Below, in pieces: positions 27,690-37,695 of a DNA stretch of 64,000 nucleotides. The stretch is from positions 186,001 to 250,000 of the forward strand of contig NZ_JSUS01000012.1 of the NCBI RefSeq assembly GCF_000805455.1. Reading direction: 5' to 3'. This DNA is from Acinetobacter sp. A47 (GTDB lineage Bacteria > Pseudomonadota > Gammaproteobacteria > Pseudomonadales > Moraxellaceae). How positions within the stretch are numbered: position 1 is the stretch's first letter; the number at the start of each line of letters is the position of its first letter. The position numbers were made by a program, and so were the translations under genes. Below the pieces are notes generated by a model, which ran no database searches, was not told the DNA's origin, and worked only from the letters and a program-made list of their open reading frames with translations.

Positions 27690-28676
27690 ATGTCGACTAA
27701 ACGACTTGAGCAGGCTGCTCAAGCAACAAAAACAGCTTTTGTTTTTCCAGGTCAGGGCTCACAGAAAGCGGGTATGCTGGCTGAACTTGCAGAGCAGTTT
27801 AGTGTCGTTCAAGATACATTTGCAGAAGCATCGGCAGCACTGGGTTTTGATCTTTGGCATATTGCCCAAAGCGGTGAAGGTTTAGACCAGACTGAAAATA
27901 CCCAACCGGTATTATTGACTGCCAGCATTGCGTTGTGGCGTGTATGGCTGGAACTGGGCGGAATTGCACCTAAATACCTGGCAGGTCACTCTTTAGGGGA
28001 ATACAGTGCGCTTGTTGCTGCAAATGCGATGACGCTGGCAGATGCAGTCAAGCTGGTTCATTTACGTGGCAAGCTGATGCAGAGCGCTGTTCCGCAAGGT
28101 GAAGGCGCGATGGCCGCCATTCTTGGGCTGGCAGATGAAAAAGTGGTTGAGCTGTGTGAACAGGCATCAGCGGCTGGAGCAGGCTCGGTTGAAGCTGCAA
28201 ACTATAATGCCCAGGGGCAGGTCGTGATTGCCGGCAGTGCAGCACTGGTTCAGCAGGTGATGGCAGCGGCAAAGGAACAATCTGGTAAAGCCATTGCATT
28301 ACCTGTCTCTGTACCGTCGCACTGCTCATTAATGAAGCCGGCCGCAGAGAAGTTTGCTGAAGCTTTGGAACAAACTGCCATTGAGCTACCATGCCTTCCT
28401 GTAATACAAAATGTCAACGCGGAAATCGCGACAGATGTTGCCCAGTTACGTCAGGCATTAACAGCCCAGTTGTACCAGTCGGTTCAATGGACACGTACCA
28501 TGCAATATCTGCAAGATCAGGGAATCCAGTACATGGTTGAATGTGGACCGGGGACTGTACTCAGCAATCTTGCCAAGCGATTACCGAACATAGAAAAAGC
28601 ATTTGCCATTGATAGCAAAGCACGTATGGAAGATGCCCTGAACGCAGTTTTAGTGGCAGAAGGAAAAATTGCATGA
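27690..28676 (+). CDS. fabD: Malonyl-CoA:ACP transacylase (FabD)
   Basis: FabD loads malonyl groups from CoA onto acyl carrier protein for fatty-acid synthesis. From ATG 27690 (behind AAGGA) the protein has 328 residues, slightly longer than E. coli FabD because of about 13 extra N-terminal residues before AFVFPGQGSQ. The catalytic serine lies in GHSLGEYSAL (Ser101), and the catalytic histidine is probably the one in VSVPSHCSLM. Its stop overlaps fabG by four bases, and acpP follows; fabF is not in this cluster. Confidence 0.96.
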   Translation: MSTKRLEQAAQATKTAFVFPGQGSQKAGMLAELAEQFSVVQDTFAEASAALGFDLWHIAQSGEGLDQTENTQPVLLTASIALWRVWLELGGIAPKYLAGHSLGEYSALVAANAMTLADAVKLVHLRGKLMQSAVPQGEGAMAAILGLADEKVVELCEQASAAGAGSVEAANYNAQGQVVIAGSAALVQQVMAAAKEQSGKAIALPVSVPSHCSLMKPAAEKFAEALEQTAIELPCLPVIQNVNAEIATDVAQLRQALTAQLYQSVQWTRTMQYLQDQGIQYMVECGPGTVLSNLAKRLPNIEKAFAIDSKARMEDALNAVLVAEGKIA

Positions 28677-29407
28677 CACAACAACGAAAAGTTGCGTTAG
28701 TGACAGGAGCGAGCCGTGGTATTGGCGCAGCGATTGCACAGCAACTCATTCAAGACGGTTTTTTTGTGGTGGGTACCGCAACTTCTGAGTCAGGCGCGCA
28801 AAAGCTGACAGAAAGCTTTGCTGAACAAGGTGCAGGTGCTGTACTTGATGTTCGTGATGGCGCTGCGATTGACGCACTGGTTTCCGATATCGAGCAAAAA
28901 TATGGTTCGGTACTGGTATTGGTCAACAATGCCGGCATTACCAAAGACAACCTGCTGCTCCGTATGTCGGAAGATGACTGGGACGACATTCTCAATATTC
29001 ATCTGAAAGCCGTTTACCGTCTCTCTAAGCGTGTCTTGAAAGGCATGACCAAAGCGCGTTTTGGCCGCATTATCAATATCAGTTCAGTGGTTGCCCATTT
29101 TGCCAACCCTGGACAGGCGAACTACTCGGCAGCAAAAGCAGGCATTGAAGCATTCAGCCGTAGCCTGGCCAAAGAGATGGGGAGCCGTCAGATTACAGTG
29201 AACAGTGTAGCCCCAGGCTTTATTGCCACTGAAATGACTGAACAGTTAAGCGAAGAGATTCGTAAAAAAATGACTGATCAAGTTGCTTTAAATCGTTTAG
29301 GTGAACCTCAAGATATTGCGGATGCGGTGAGTTTTCTTGCCAGCGATAAGGCGAGTTACATTACTGGTACAGTTTTACACGTAAATGGTGGTCTATACAT
29401 GGCTTAA
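28673..29407 (+). CDS. fabG: 3-oxoacyl-ACP reductase (FabG)
   Basis: FabG reduces beta-ketoacyl-ACP with NADPH. The 244-residue short-chain dehydrogenase has the nucleotide motif TGASRGIG (11-18), NNAG (85-88), and the catalytic set Ser138, Tyr151, Lys155 (YSAAK). It starts with ATGA overlap on fabD, so both are coupled, and precedes acpP by 86 bases. Confidence 0.96.
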   Translation: MTQQRKVALVTGASRGIGAAIAQQLIQDGFFVVGTATSESGAQKLTESFAEQGAGAVLDVRDGAAIDALVSDIEQKYGSVLVLVNNAGITKDNLLLRMSEDDWDDILNIHLKAVYRLSKRVLKGMTKARFGRIINISSVVAHFANPGQANYSAAKAGIEAFSRSLAKEMGSRQITVNSVAPGFIATEMTEQLSEEIRKKMTDQVALNRLGEPQDIADAVSFLASDKASYITGTVLHVNGGLYMA

Positions 29408-29493
29408 CTGGCGATGTATAAACTTTTAAAAATTTTTATATTCAATTAAACTAGTGGCAAATTAAAACGCCACAAGCAATGAGGAGAATTCCT

Positions 29494-29730
29494 GTGAGCG
29501 ATATCGAACAACGCATCAAACAAGCAGTAGCTGAACAATTAGGTATGCGTGCTGAAGAGATTAAAAACGAAGCATCTTTCATGGATGACTTAGGTGCTGA
29601 CTCTTTGGATCTGGTTGAACTTGTAATGTCTTTCGAAAACGATTTCGACATCACGATTCCAGATGAAGATTCAAATGAAATCACAACAGTTCAGTCTGCA
29701 ATCGATTACGTAACCAAGAAACTTGGTTAA
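29494..29730 (+). CDS. acpP: Acyl carrier protein
   Basis: AcpP carries growing acyl chains on a phosphopantetheine arm attached to the serine in [10 protein letters not shown] (Ser37). I chose GTG 29494, preceded by GAGGAGA, which gives the normal acidic 78-residue protein starting [10 protein letters not shown]. The AUG-like codons upstream would add non-homologous residues. The gene ends the fabD-fabG-acpP group and has a strong terminator. Confidence 0.97.
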   Translation: MSDIEQRIKQAVAEQLGMRAEEIKNEASFMDDLGADSLDLVELVMSFENDFDITIPDEDSNEITTVQSAIDYVTKKLG

Positions 29731-29744
29731 TTATCTTGCATGAT

Positions 29745-29772
29745 AAAAAAGCCACCGTCAGGTGGCTTTTTT
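29745..29772 (+). terminator. Intrinsic terminator after acpP
   Basis: GCCACC-GTCA-GGTGGC stem-loop with a run of six A before and six T after. Confidence 0.88.
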
Positions 29773-29938
29773 ATGGTTACAGGAAACATAAAAATAACAC
29801 GAACTACTGGAGTTTTCGCCTATATACATATATTTACAAGACATCCTTAAATTGAAACTTGTGTCGCTTTTTTTTTCTGTATAACTAAAGTAAGTCTATT
29901 TTGACGATGCGTGATTAATAATTACAGAGGTAATAACA

Positions 29939-30412
29939 ATGGGTCTTTTTGATTTTGTTAAAGGTATCGGTAAAAAAAATACAGCACCGGCAGAACCGCA
30001 AGCTGCACCGGCAACACCAGCTGAACCGTCAGCTCAAGAGATTGCCAATAAATTATTAGGTTTGATTAAAAGTTTAGGGTTAGGGGTTGAAGGTTTGTCG
30101 GTGACTTATAACGGTACGACAGATACGGCAACCATTAAAGGTCAGGTCAAGAGCCAGGCAGATAAAGAAAAGATTGTATTGGCTGTCGGAAATATTGATC
30201 ATGTTGCGCAAGTAGATGATCAAATGACGGTAGAAGCACCTGAACCTGAAAGTAAATTCTATACAGTGAAATCGGGCGATAACCTGTCGAAGATTTCAAA
30301 AGAATATTATGGTGATCCAAACCAGTACAACAAGATTTTTGAAGCAAACCGTCCACTCCTTAAAAATGCTGATGACATTTTCCCGGGTCAGGTATTGCGT
30401 ATTCCACAATAA
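29939..30412 (+). CDS. lysM: BON-LysM domain protein (Kbp/YgaU-like)
   Basis: The 157-residue protein has the same plan as E. coli Kbp (YgaU), a cytoplasmic potassium-binding protein: an N-terminus MGLFDFVKGIGKK, an Ala/Pro-rich linker (about 17-32), a BON domain (about 38-98, with VTYNGTTDTATIKGQVKS) and a C-terminal LysM domain (about 105-156, FYTVKSGDNLSKISKEYYG ... FPGQVLRIPQ). There is no signal peptide. It is often annotated as peptidoglycan-binding LysM, but the Kbp-like plan makes potassium sensing the better family inference. Confidence 0.88.
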   Translation: MGLFDFVKGIGKKNTAPAEPQAAPATPAEPSAQEIANKLLGLIKSLGLGVEGLSVTYNGTTDTATIKGQVKSQADKEKIVLAVGNIDHVAQVDDQMTVEAPEPESKFYTVKSGDNLSKISKEYYGDPNQYNKIFEANRPLLKNADDIFPGQVLRIPQ

Positions 30413-30423
30413 TCCCTGTATCT

Positions 30424-30450
30424 AAAAAAGGCGCGAAATGCGCCTTTTTT
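30424..30450. terminator. Bidirectional intrinsic terminator
   Basis: GGCGC-GAAAT-GCGCC stem-loop with six A upstream and six T downstream, between the convergent BON-LysM gene and the HMP kinase gene. Confidence 0.85.
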
Positions 30451-30490
30451 ATTGCTACTTAGCTCATAAGCCCATCGACTGATACGGTAT

Positions 30491-31270
<780 letters not shown>

Positions 31271-31351
31271 TTAGAGTTCAATATACGGTAGTATAGGGAA
31301 GTTTCGAGAAACTCTCGACTGTGTTGTGTAAGGCTGTAAGAGATTGAACGA

Positions 31352-32026
31352 ATGACGATCAAAAATATTCTAATCGATTTGGACGGGACTTTAACTGATC
31401 CCAAAACAGGCATTCATGGTTCAATTCGTTATGCTTTGACAAAGTTAGGCCGTCCTTTGGCTGAGGATGTTGATCTGGACTGGACCATCGGGCCACCATT
31501 GAAAGCTTCTCTGGCAAAATTGCTCGATACGCAAGATGATGAGCTGGCCGAGCAGGCATTACTGGCTTACCGTGAGCGTTTTTCAGTGACGGGCTTATTT
31601 GAAAATGAAGTTTATCCGTCAGTTGCAGAGACCTTGCAGCAATTACAGGCTGAGGGTTATCGACTATTTCTTGCTACCGCCAAGCCAGTGGTTTTTGCCA
31701 AACAAATTCTGGCTCATTTCAAACTCGATTCGTATTTTACCGCCATCTATGGCAGTGAGCTGACTGGCGAGCGAACCAATAAAGCGGACTTGATTGCTTA
31801 TATCCTGGAGCAGGAACATCTTGATGCCCAGCAATGTATCATGGTGGGGGATCGTCAATATGACATTATGGGCGCACGCGCCAACGGGATTGAAACCATT
31901 GCGGTCAATTATGGTTATGGCCGGGCAGAAGAACTGGCTCAGGCACAGCCCGTGACGCAGATTTCTCAATTTAGCCAGCTGATTGAAACGGTGGCTGAGC
32001 TGGATGCAGAACGGAAAGTGTCTTAA
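31352..32026 (+). CDS. HAD-family phosphatase (phosphoglycolate phosphatase-like)
   Basis: The 224-residue haloacid dehalogenase hydrolase has motif I DLDGTLTD with nucleophile Asp9 and acid/base Asp11, an alpha-helical cap (about 18-85), a motif III lysine probably in RTNKADLIAY, and motif IV MVGDRQYDIMGA. The layout is that of Gph/PgmB-type phosphatases, also called 5'-nucleotidase-like. The physiological substrate is not determinable; 2-phosphoglycolate, a nucleotide or a sugar phosphate are all possible. Confidence 0.85.
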   Translation: MTIKNILIDLDGTLTDPKTGIHGSIRYALTKLGRPLAEDVDLDWTIGPPLKASLAKLLDTQDDELAEQALLAYRERFSVTGLFENEVYPSVAETLQQLQAEGYRLFLATAKPVVFAKQILAHFKLDSYFTAIYGSELTGERTNKADLIAYILEQEHLDAQQCIMVGDRQYDIMGARANGIETIAVNYGYGRAEELAQAQPVTQISQFSQLIETVAELDAERKVS

Positions 32027-32035
32027 AAACCAAGT

Positions 32036-32067
32036 CATAAAAAGCCTCGAAATATCGAGGCTTTTTA
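32036..32067. terminator. Bidirectional intrinsic terminator
   Basis: AGCCTCGA-AATA-TCGAGGCT stem-loop with flanking A and T runs, between the convergent HAD and ribB genes. Confidence 0.85.
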
Positions 32068-32073
32068 TTTTAA

Positions 32074-32733
32074 TTAAATATGATGTTTGAGACGGTATTG
32101 CACCAGTTCTTCAATGCTGATCACGGTCAGGCCATGGGTTTGTGCATAAGCCAATACCTGAATACCTGACGCCATTGAACCATCAGGATTGGTCAATTCA
32201 CATAATACGCCAGAGGGTTTTAAACCAGCCAGACGGGCCAGATCAATCGTACCTTCGGTATGACCACGACGGGTCAGAACCCCCCCTTCACGGGCACGTA
32301 GCGGAAAAACATGGCCCGGACGGTTCAGGTCGCTGGCCACAGCACCTTCTTTGGTGGCTGCCAAAACTGTAGTCACACGGTCTTTGGCTGATACGCCAGT
32401 GGTCACACCCTGGGCTGCTTCAATCGTGACGGTAAACGCGGTTTTAAACTGGCTGGAATTATCCACCACCATCGGTGGAAGTTCTAAATGATCTGCCAGT
32501 GCTTCGGTCAGACATAGACATACAATACCGGAACCATCTCGAATCATTTGTGCCATGGTTTCGACCGTCAAGGTCTCGGCAGCAATAATCAGGTCGGCTT
32601 CATTTTCGCGGTCAAAATCATCCATTACCAGCACAGGCTTGCCTTGGCGGATATCTTCTAAAGCTTGTTGAATACGTTGTTCAGCGGGGGAGAGGGCTGA
32701 AAAGAACAGTTCGGATTGAATTAAACTTGACAT
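32074..32733 (-). CDS. ribB: 3,4-dihydroxy-2-butanone 4-phosphate synthase (RibB)
   Basis: RibB converts ribulose 5-phosphate to 3,4-dihydroxy-2-butanone 4-phosphate and formate for riboflavin synthesis. I chose ATG 32733 ([11 protein letters not shown]), 219 residues, the normal length of stand-alone RibB. Catalytic segments are [13 protein letters not shown], the SGIVCLCL region, [23 protein letters not shown] and the closing [14 protein letters not shown]. There is no fused GTP cyclohydrolase II. It is preceded by an FMN riboswitch, so expression should fall when FMN is plentiful. Confidence 0.95.
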   Translation of the reverse strand: MSSLIQSELFFSALSPAEQRIQQALEDIRQGKPVLVMDDFDRENEADLIIAAETLTVETMAQMIRDGSGIVCLCLTEALADHLELPPMVVDNSSQFKTAFTVTIEAAQGVTTGVSAKDRVTTVLAATKEGAVASDLNRPGHVFPLRAREGGVLTRRGHTEGTIDLARLAGLKPSGVLCELTNPDGSMASGIQVLAYAQTHGLTVISIEELVQYRLKHHI

Positions 32734-32833
32734 AATGAAACGCTCTCGTAAATAGGATACGGTTGAACATTTCAGGACTGATGTAAAAATAAGCGCACAC
32801 CAAAACAACGCGCAAGCGTGTTTTTGTGGTTTC

Positions 32834-32984
32834 GTCTTCTTTCATCCGGACTATACCGTCGGCTTTAGCATCTCACCAAATCTGCGAGTATATATCAATA
32901 TATACAGGCTCGTGGGCTGGTCAGGTCATTTAAATGTGATGCCTGACTTACCACCGGTGGGGAATTTCACCCCGCCCTGAAGCG
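32834..32984 (-). promoter_or_regulatory. FMN riboswitch (RFN element) controlling ribB
   Basis: On the minus strand the conserved RFN blocks occur in order: CTTCAGGGCGGGGTGAAATT, then CCACCGGTGGTAAGTC, then CCAGCCCACGAG, then ATTTGGTGAGATGC, and finally GCCGACGGTATAGTCCGGAT with a closing AGAAG. The leader continues about 100 bases to the ribB ATG, which leaves room for an expression platform. Confidence 0.95.
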
Positions 32985-33171
32985 ATGTCTTCGATTATAG
33001 CCAGATTTTTAAATGAAAAGGGAACTTTTTATAGAATGTATCGTTCTATAAAAAACAGGAAGGCCGTTGCCTCAAGAAGACGTTTTGCACCTTGTCGCTG
33101 AAGCTGGTAATCCATTTGAATTGGGCATAGACTAAAAAGATACAACAACAATAATGTGGAGCACGCCTGAT
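32985..33171. other. Intergenic region with divergent promoters
   Basis: This gap holds the promoter of the ribB leader on the minus strand and the start region of the small gene at 33172 on the plus strand. I see no further gene. Confidence 0.5.
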
Positions 33172-33387
33172 ATGGACAAGCATTATCCTGCTGAACTGGA
33201 ACAATTGGCACAACAATTACATCGGCCTGTGATGAGCCTGAAAGCGTTTTCGCAGCTGTCTAAACAGGATTTGGCCTGGTTAAATCAGCAATTAGAAAAA
33301 ACCATTCAAATTGAAGAACAAAAACTGAAACAGGGGCTTTATCAGACTCCCTTTTTTTTGCGCTGGTTAATCAGAACCCGGGCCTGA
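33172..33387 (+). CDS. Small hypothetical protein, unknown function
   Basis: I do not recognise this 71-residue protein. From ATG 33172 (GGAG ten bases upstream) it is predicted almost entirely helical, with a Leu/Gln-rich amphipathic region and a basic, aromatic C-terminus (FFLRWLIRTRA). An in-frame ATG at 33154 would add six residues. It ends 12 bases before a 400-residue unknown gene, so the two are probably one operon. Confidence 0.55.
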   Translation: MDKHYPAELEQLAQQLHRPVMSLKAFSQLSKQDLAWLNQQLEKTIQIEEQKLKQGLYQTPFFLRWLIRTRA

Positions 33388-33399
33388 TGGGGAAATCGG

Positions 33400-34602
33400 A
33401 TGGCACGACTTGCCGTACAGGCCGAAATTATTAAACTTGCGCGTATTTTGCATGTACCCGAGCAACAGCTGGCTTTTATGCATTTTCTGGAACCTGAAAG
33501 TTTAAGGCAGTTTCGTTTTGCGATTCTGGAGCGTTTGCAAAACCAGCAGAAAAAACGCTTTCGTTCTCTGGCTGTCTGGGTGAGCTGGCTGCCACGCTGG
33601 ATCAGTGTGTTCTGGGTAAAGCATTTTTTAGATCCTTTTATTGTTGCGCAAATTGCAGTCTATCTCTCAACCGAGAGTTCATACCGCATAGCCCGGCATT
33701 TACCTGCCAAAACCATTGCAGCCATTGCCGTGCATCTTGACCCACGACTGGCCAGAGAGCTGTTGGGTTACCTCACTACACACCAGATTACAGATATTAG
33801 CCGGGTTCTGCTGCAACAGCGTGATTTTGTCACTATGGGGCGTTTTGTCAGTATGCTGTCCGACACGGTTTTACAAGATGTTGCACTGATTGTGGAAAAT
33901 GAAAGTGACCTGTTGGAAATTGCTTTTTATATTGAATCCAGAGAACAGATTGATCATCTGGTACATGTCTTGCCAAGGCCGCGAATCGAAAAGGCATTGC
34001 TAATTATTGGTGACCCAGAACAAAGGCAGATGTGGCCAAAAGTTCTGGCGCTGATGAGCTATATCAGCTATGGATTGAAGCAAGAGCTGGGAGATCTGGC
34101 AGTTCAGCAGGGTGAACCGGTGATCAATGCGATTATTCAGGCCACTCAGGAAGACCAGTTATGGGAAGATATGCTGCCTGTGGTGGCTTGCCTGTCAGCA
34201 CAGGCACAGAATTTTGTTGCCAATTTGCCGGCTTTAAGACGTGTAGAGATTATCCGGAGTATTGTCGAGGCTGCTGATCGTTGTGACTTATGGGCAGATA
34301 TGCTGGTGATAGTCAATTATATGCAGGATGAAGCAAGAGATGTGGTTGCAGCAGCAATTGCCCAAATTGATGAGCATGTATTACATCATATTGCTTATGC
34401 TTCGTTATTGCGTTCCCAGTGGGAAGTCACCTTTGACATTATGCGGCGTATGCCTGCAGGGAAACAGCAGCAATGTCACCGGATACTGGATAGCTATATG
34501 CAGCAGCTAGATCCGGAAACCTATCAATATCTTGATGCCTTGCTGGAGCGGTACCAGATTCAGTCATCATTTACTGGCAGGGAGAGTCAAGGTCAGGAAT
34601 AG
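33400..34602 (+). CDS. Helical-repeat protein of unknown function
   Basis: I do not recognise this 400-residue protein. There is no signal peptide and no obvious catalytic motif. From about residue 75 to 370 it reads as a series of short alpha-helical pairs with regular Leu/Ile/Val spacing, including YLSTESSYRIARHLPAKTIA and AIAVHLDPRLARELLGYL, which recalls the MgtE N-terminal superhelix or HEAT-like repeats. Such folds usually bind proteins. Its 3' end overlaps the convergent cNMP-patatin gene by ten bases, so the two genes may influence each other by antisense transcription. Confidence 0.7.
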   Translation: MARLAVQAEIIKLARILHVPEQQLAFMHFLEPESLRQFRFAILERLQNQQKKRFRSLAVWVSWLPRWISVFWVKHFLDPFIVAQIAVYLSTESSYRIARHLPAKTIAAIAVHLDPRLARELLGYLTTHQITDISRVLLQQRDFVTMGRFVSMLSDTVLQDVALIVENESDLLEIAFYIESREQIDHLVHVLPRPRIEKALLIIGDPEQRQMWPKVLALMSYISYGLKQELGDLAVQQGEPVINAIIQATQEDQLWEDMLPVVACLSAQAQNFVANLPALRRVEIIRSIVEAADRCDLWADMLVIVNYMQDEARDVVAAAIAQIDEHVLHHIAYASLLRSQWEVTFDIMRRMPAGKQQQCHRILDSYMQQLDPETYQYLDALLERYQIQSSFTGRESQGQE

Positions 34603-36392
34603 GGAAGGGTGTCCCGAACAGGCATGAGCATTTCGAGTGCATGCTCATACCCCCGTTCGACCAGTTCGTCCAGTTTATGCCAGTCAAACATGCCAATACC
34701 CTCAATCGGCATACGGATATGCAAATTGGCCCGTTCAATCGCTGCACTTTGAATCATGGTATCGCTGGCAAGGGTTGCCGTGCGCATCAGGATCTCGGCC
34801 AATCTTGGTGCATGTAACAGTTTATCCTTGATCAGCTTGTTCCAGTTGAGCAGGGCACTCTGATCTGGCTCCTCCAGGCCAATTCCGGGTACCCGGATAT
34901 CATCATGCAAACTGACATTGCTAGCGATAATGGTACCTCGTTCCAGATTCTGCATGACATCGGTGGGCAGGTTATTAATCACACCTCCGTCACAGAGCAG
35001 GTTTTCATGCCAGGCTACGGGCGGGGCAACGCCTGGCACACTCATGCTGGTGCCGACCCAGGTGGCGAGTTCCCCCTGATCATGAATGACGGCCTGTCCA
35101 GTGGTCAGATTGGTAGAGATGCAGTAATAGGTCTGTCGTAACTCTTCAATCCGGCGCTGCCCAAAAATGGCATGCAGACGGCTATGGAAGCGTTGTCCAC
35201 GAATCAGTGAAACCCGTGGCATGGTGTAATCGTTGAGATAATTGCGCGCCACAAAAGTTTCATAGGCGATATGGGTCATTTCTACGCTGTCAAAACCACA
35301 GGCCACCAGTGCGGCAACAAAAGCCCCCATACTGGTGCCTCCGACAATGTCGATGGGAATCTGTAACTGTTCCAGTGCGCGAATCAGGCCAATATGTGCA
35401 AAGCCCCGTGCCCCGCCACCGCCAAGAACCAAGCCAACCCCCTGACTGGAAATCTGGCGTGCCACTGCACAGATATCGGCTTGGGCCCATGGATGAATAA
35501 AATAATGGGCGCGGGCCTGATACAGCTGCTTCCAGAGCAGGGTATGGGGCGAAGGATCACCCTCGGAGCGAAGTAACACCAGTTCAATCGGGCTTTGCCA
35601 GTCATGCCGGTTGAGAGCATGCGAGAGAGGGGTCTGGGTCGGTATCTGGCTGGCTTCTGCCAGAATCAGAATCCGGTCTGCCTGATGCAGGCAACGTTTG
35701 GCCCATTCATCTTCGCTATTATCTGCCGCATACAGCACATAGCAATGTTTTTCTTCAAGGCTGGCAAGCCATTGCCGCAGCTTGATATCATCCATGCCAT
35801 AGTCCAGCGGGGTCTGGCTAAACCCGCTACCAAATAACGCATCGACATGGGCTGCCGTGACCAGACGTACCTGTGGCCAGCGTTGCAGGTGTTCTGTCAG
35901 CTTTTCTGCCAGGTGGATGGCTGGAATATGAAGAGAGACCGGAATGACGGAAAGGGTCCGGCTATGTCCCATGGCATGGAGGTGCTGTTGTTCCGGTTGA
36001 GAGCGGTTAATGATGAGTCGTGATAAGGCAAAAAGCACTTTAGGGTGTTGATGGATAAAATCTAAAAATGGCTGACGTGGTATGCCCAATAAGGCCGTGT
36101 CCCGCACAGCATTGACTGTACAGTGATGAGGCTGGTTGGAAATGACGCCGGTTTCCCCCACAATTTCATGACGGCCATAATAGGTGACCGAGCCTTCAGG
36201 TGTGGTGAGTTTGACCCGGCCATAGGCCACAATATACACATGATCGGCAATATCATGCGTGCAATAGAGCTGTTGTCCTGTTTGTAGATGGCGTATATGA
36301 CAAGACGATCCCAGTGTCTCAAGCGCGGACGGATCTAACTCGGCAAAAAGAGCACTTTTGCTCAAAATGTTCACAATATCCATATAATTCAA
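34593..36392 (-). CDS. Patatin-like phospholipase with cyclic-nucleotide-binding domain (NTE-like)
   Basis: The 599-residue protein has an N-terminal cNMP-binding domain (about 5-120, with GRHEIVGETGVISNQPHH), a middle region (about 145-300) like the linker domain of neuropathy target esterases, and a patatin hydrolase domain (about 318-480). The oxyanion loop is GGGGARG, the nucleophile is in GGTSMG (Ser354) and the acid in CDGGVINNLP (Asp468), so the lipase dyad is complete. No membrane helix is visible. It probably hydrolyses phospholipids or lysophospholipids under control of a nucleotide or a related ligand, but the ligand site does not show a clear PRAAT-type pattern. Confidence 0.88.
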   Translation of the reverse strand: MNYMDIVNILSKSALFAELDPSALETLGSSCHIRHLQTGQQLYCTHDIADHVYIVAYGRVKLTTPEGSVTYYGRHEIVGETGVISNQPHHCTVNAVRDTALLGIPRQPFLDFIHQHPKVLFALSRLIINRSQPEQQHLHAMGHSRTLSVIPVSLHIPAIHLAEKLTEHLQRWPQVRLVTAAHVDALFGSGFSQTPLDYGMDDIKLRQWLASLEEKHCYVLYAADNSEDEWAKRCLHQADRILILAEASQIPTQTPLSHALNRHDWQSPIELVLLRSEGDPSPHTLLWKQLYQARAHYFIHPWAQADICAVARQISSQGVGLVLGGGGARGFAHIGLIRALEQLQIPIDIVGGTSMGAFVAALVACGFDSVEMTHIAYETFVARNYLNDYTMPRVSLIRGQRFHSRLHAIFGQRRIEELRQTYYCISTNLTTGQAVIHDQGELATWVGTSMSVPGVAPPVAWHENLLCDGGVINNLPTDVMQNLERGTIIASNVSLHDDIRVPGIGLEEPDQSALLNWNKLIKDKLLHAPRLAEILMRTATLASDTMIQSAAIERANLHIRMPIEGIGMFDWHKLDELVERGYEHALEMLMPVRDTLPYS

Positions 36393-36514
36393 ATTATGCT
36401 TGTTTTCTATTTATTGAATAAATTATGGGGGCTTTTTACAAGCCGGGTTGCGTAAAAGCGGCAGTTGTTTTGACGTGTTTTTGTATGTGCAGAAGGGCGG
36501 GTTGAGCTGGAGCA

Positions 36515-36558
36515 ATAAAAAAGCCATGAGCTGCATCTGAAGTATCTCATGGCTTTTT
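36515..36558 (-). terminator. Intrinsic terminator after panD
   Basis: AAGCCATGAG (36521-36530) pairs with CTCATGGCTT (36546-36555). On the minus strand a T-run follows the stem, about 20 bases after the panD stop. Confidence 0.75.
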
Positions 36559-36574
36559 AGGAATCTTTTATGCT

Positions 36575-36955
36575 TTATGCAATTTGTACCGGAATACAGT
36601 TTGCTGTGTGATTCACGGTATTGTCCGGATTTGCATAAACCAGACGTGGTTTATGCAGATTGGCTTCGGCTTCTGTAAAGTCACCAAAAGTCGCAATAAT
36701 CACCAAATCACCCACATCAGCCTGATGGGCTGCGCCACCATTGACCGAGATAATGCCTGAATCGTCTTCACCACGGATTGCATAAGTGGTGAAACGTTTG
36801 CCATTCGTGACGTTCCATACGTGGATTTCTTCGTATTCACGAATCCCTGCCAAGTCCATCAATACGCCATCAATTGCACACGAACCTTCATAATGAAGCT
36901 CGGCATGCGTCACAACTGCACGGTGAATTTTACATTTTAATAAACGAGATAGCAT
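36575..36955 (-). CDS. panD: Aspartate 1-decarboxylase (PanD)
   Basis: PanD makes beta-alanine from aspartate for pantothenate and CoA. I chose ATG 36955, preceded by AGGAG, giving the usual 126 residues; a longer frame upstream is not homologous. The proenzyme self-cleaves between Gly24 and Ser25 in YEGSCAIDG to form the pyruvoyl group, and Tyr58 is present. It precedes pth by about 120 bases on the opposite end of a minus-strand run but is its own unit with a terminator. Confidence 0.96.
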   Translation of the reverse strand: MLSRLLKCKIHRAVVTHAELHYEGSCAIDGVLMDLAGIREYEEIHVWNVTNGKRFTTYAIRGEDDSGIISVNGGAAHQADVGDLVIIATFGDFTEAEANLHKPRLVYANPDNTVNHTANCIPVQIA

Positions 36956-37094
36956 GGCTAGCGTCTCCTGAGTAAGACCTAAGATCAATATCTTATGGTT
37001 GACTTGTCACGTTTTCCGCGGGCTATGGGCGGTTCGATGCGCATTTTGCGCCTAAAAAAGCAATATGGCAAGCGTGATTGATCAACAATCCGGT

Positions 37095-37676
37095 TTAAGC
37101 GGGTTTATAAGCATTAATTTGATTCATTGCCTGTGACACTTGTCCATCAACAAGCATGTTCACTTTGGATAAGGCATGATCAATGGCTGCGTCCATTAGC
37201 GCTTGTTCACTGCTAGGAGCCTTGCCGAGCACATGACCAGAAACACGTTCTTTTGACCCGGGATGTCCAATACCGATGCGCAGGCGATGGAAATTAGCAC
37301 CCAGATGAGGGACGATGTCACGAAGACCATTATGTCCGCCGTGTCCGCCGCCTGTTTTTAGACGGATAACGCCAGGGTTCATATCCAGTTCATCATGGGC
37401 AATTAGCATTGCTTCAGGTGCAATCTGGTAAAATTTGGCGAAAGGGGCAACACTTTGACCAGAACGGTTCATGAAAGTGGTAGGAAGTAATAAACGGACG
37501 TCATGACCTTCAATCTGGCCACGACCGCTGTATCCATGAAATTTTGGATCAGCTTTTAAAGAAATGCCATAACGGTCTGCAAGCTGTTCTACGAACCAGA
37601 ACCCTGCATTATGGCGGGTTTGGGCATATTCCTTTCCGGGATTGCCCAAACCAACAATTAGCGAAATATTTGACAC
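37095..37676 (-). CDS. pth: Peptidyl-tRNA hydrolase
   Basis: Pth recycles peptidyl-tRNA released from stalled ribosomes. The 193-residue protein has the signature VGLGNPGKEYAQTRHNAGF with the catalytic histidine at 22, and the second signature GGHGGHNGLRDI. It is transcribed after rplY with a 19-base gap. prs is upstream of rplY, giving the prs-rplY-pth order common in gammaproteobacteria. Confidence 0.96.
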   Translation of the reverse strand: MSNISLIVGLGNPGKEYAQTRHNAGFWFVEQLADRYGISLKADPKFHGYSGRGQIEGHDVRLLLPTTFMNRSGQSVAPFAKFYQIAPEAMLIAHDELDMNPGVIRLKTGGGHGGHNGLRDIVPHLGANFHRLRIGIGHPGSKERVSGHVLGKAPSSEQALMDAAIDHALSKVNMLVDGQVSQAMNQINAYKPA

Positions 37677-37695
37677 TAATTTACGCCTTTAACAC

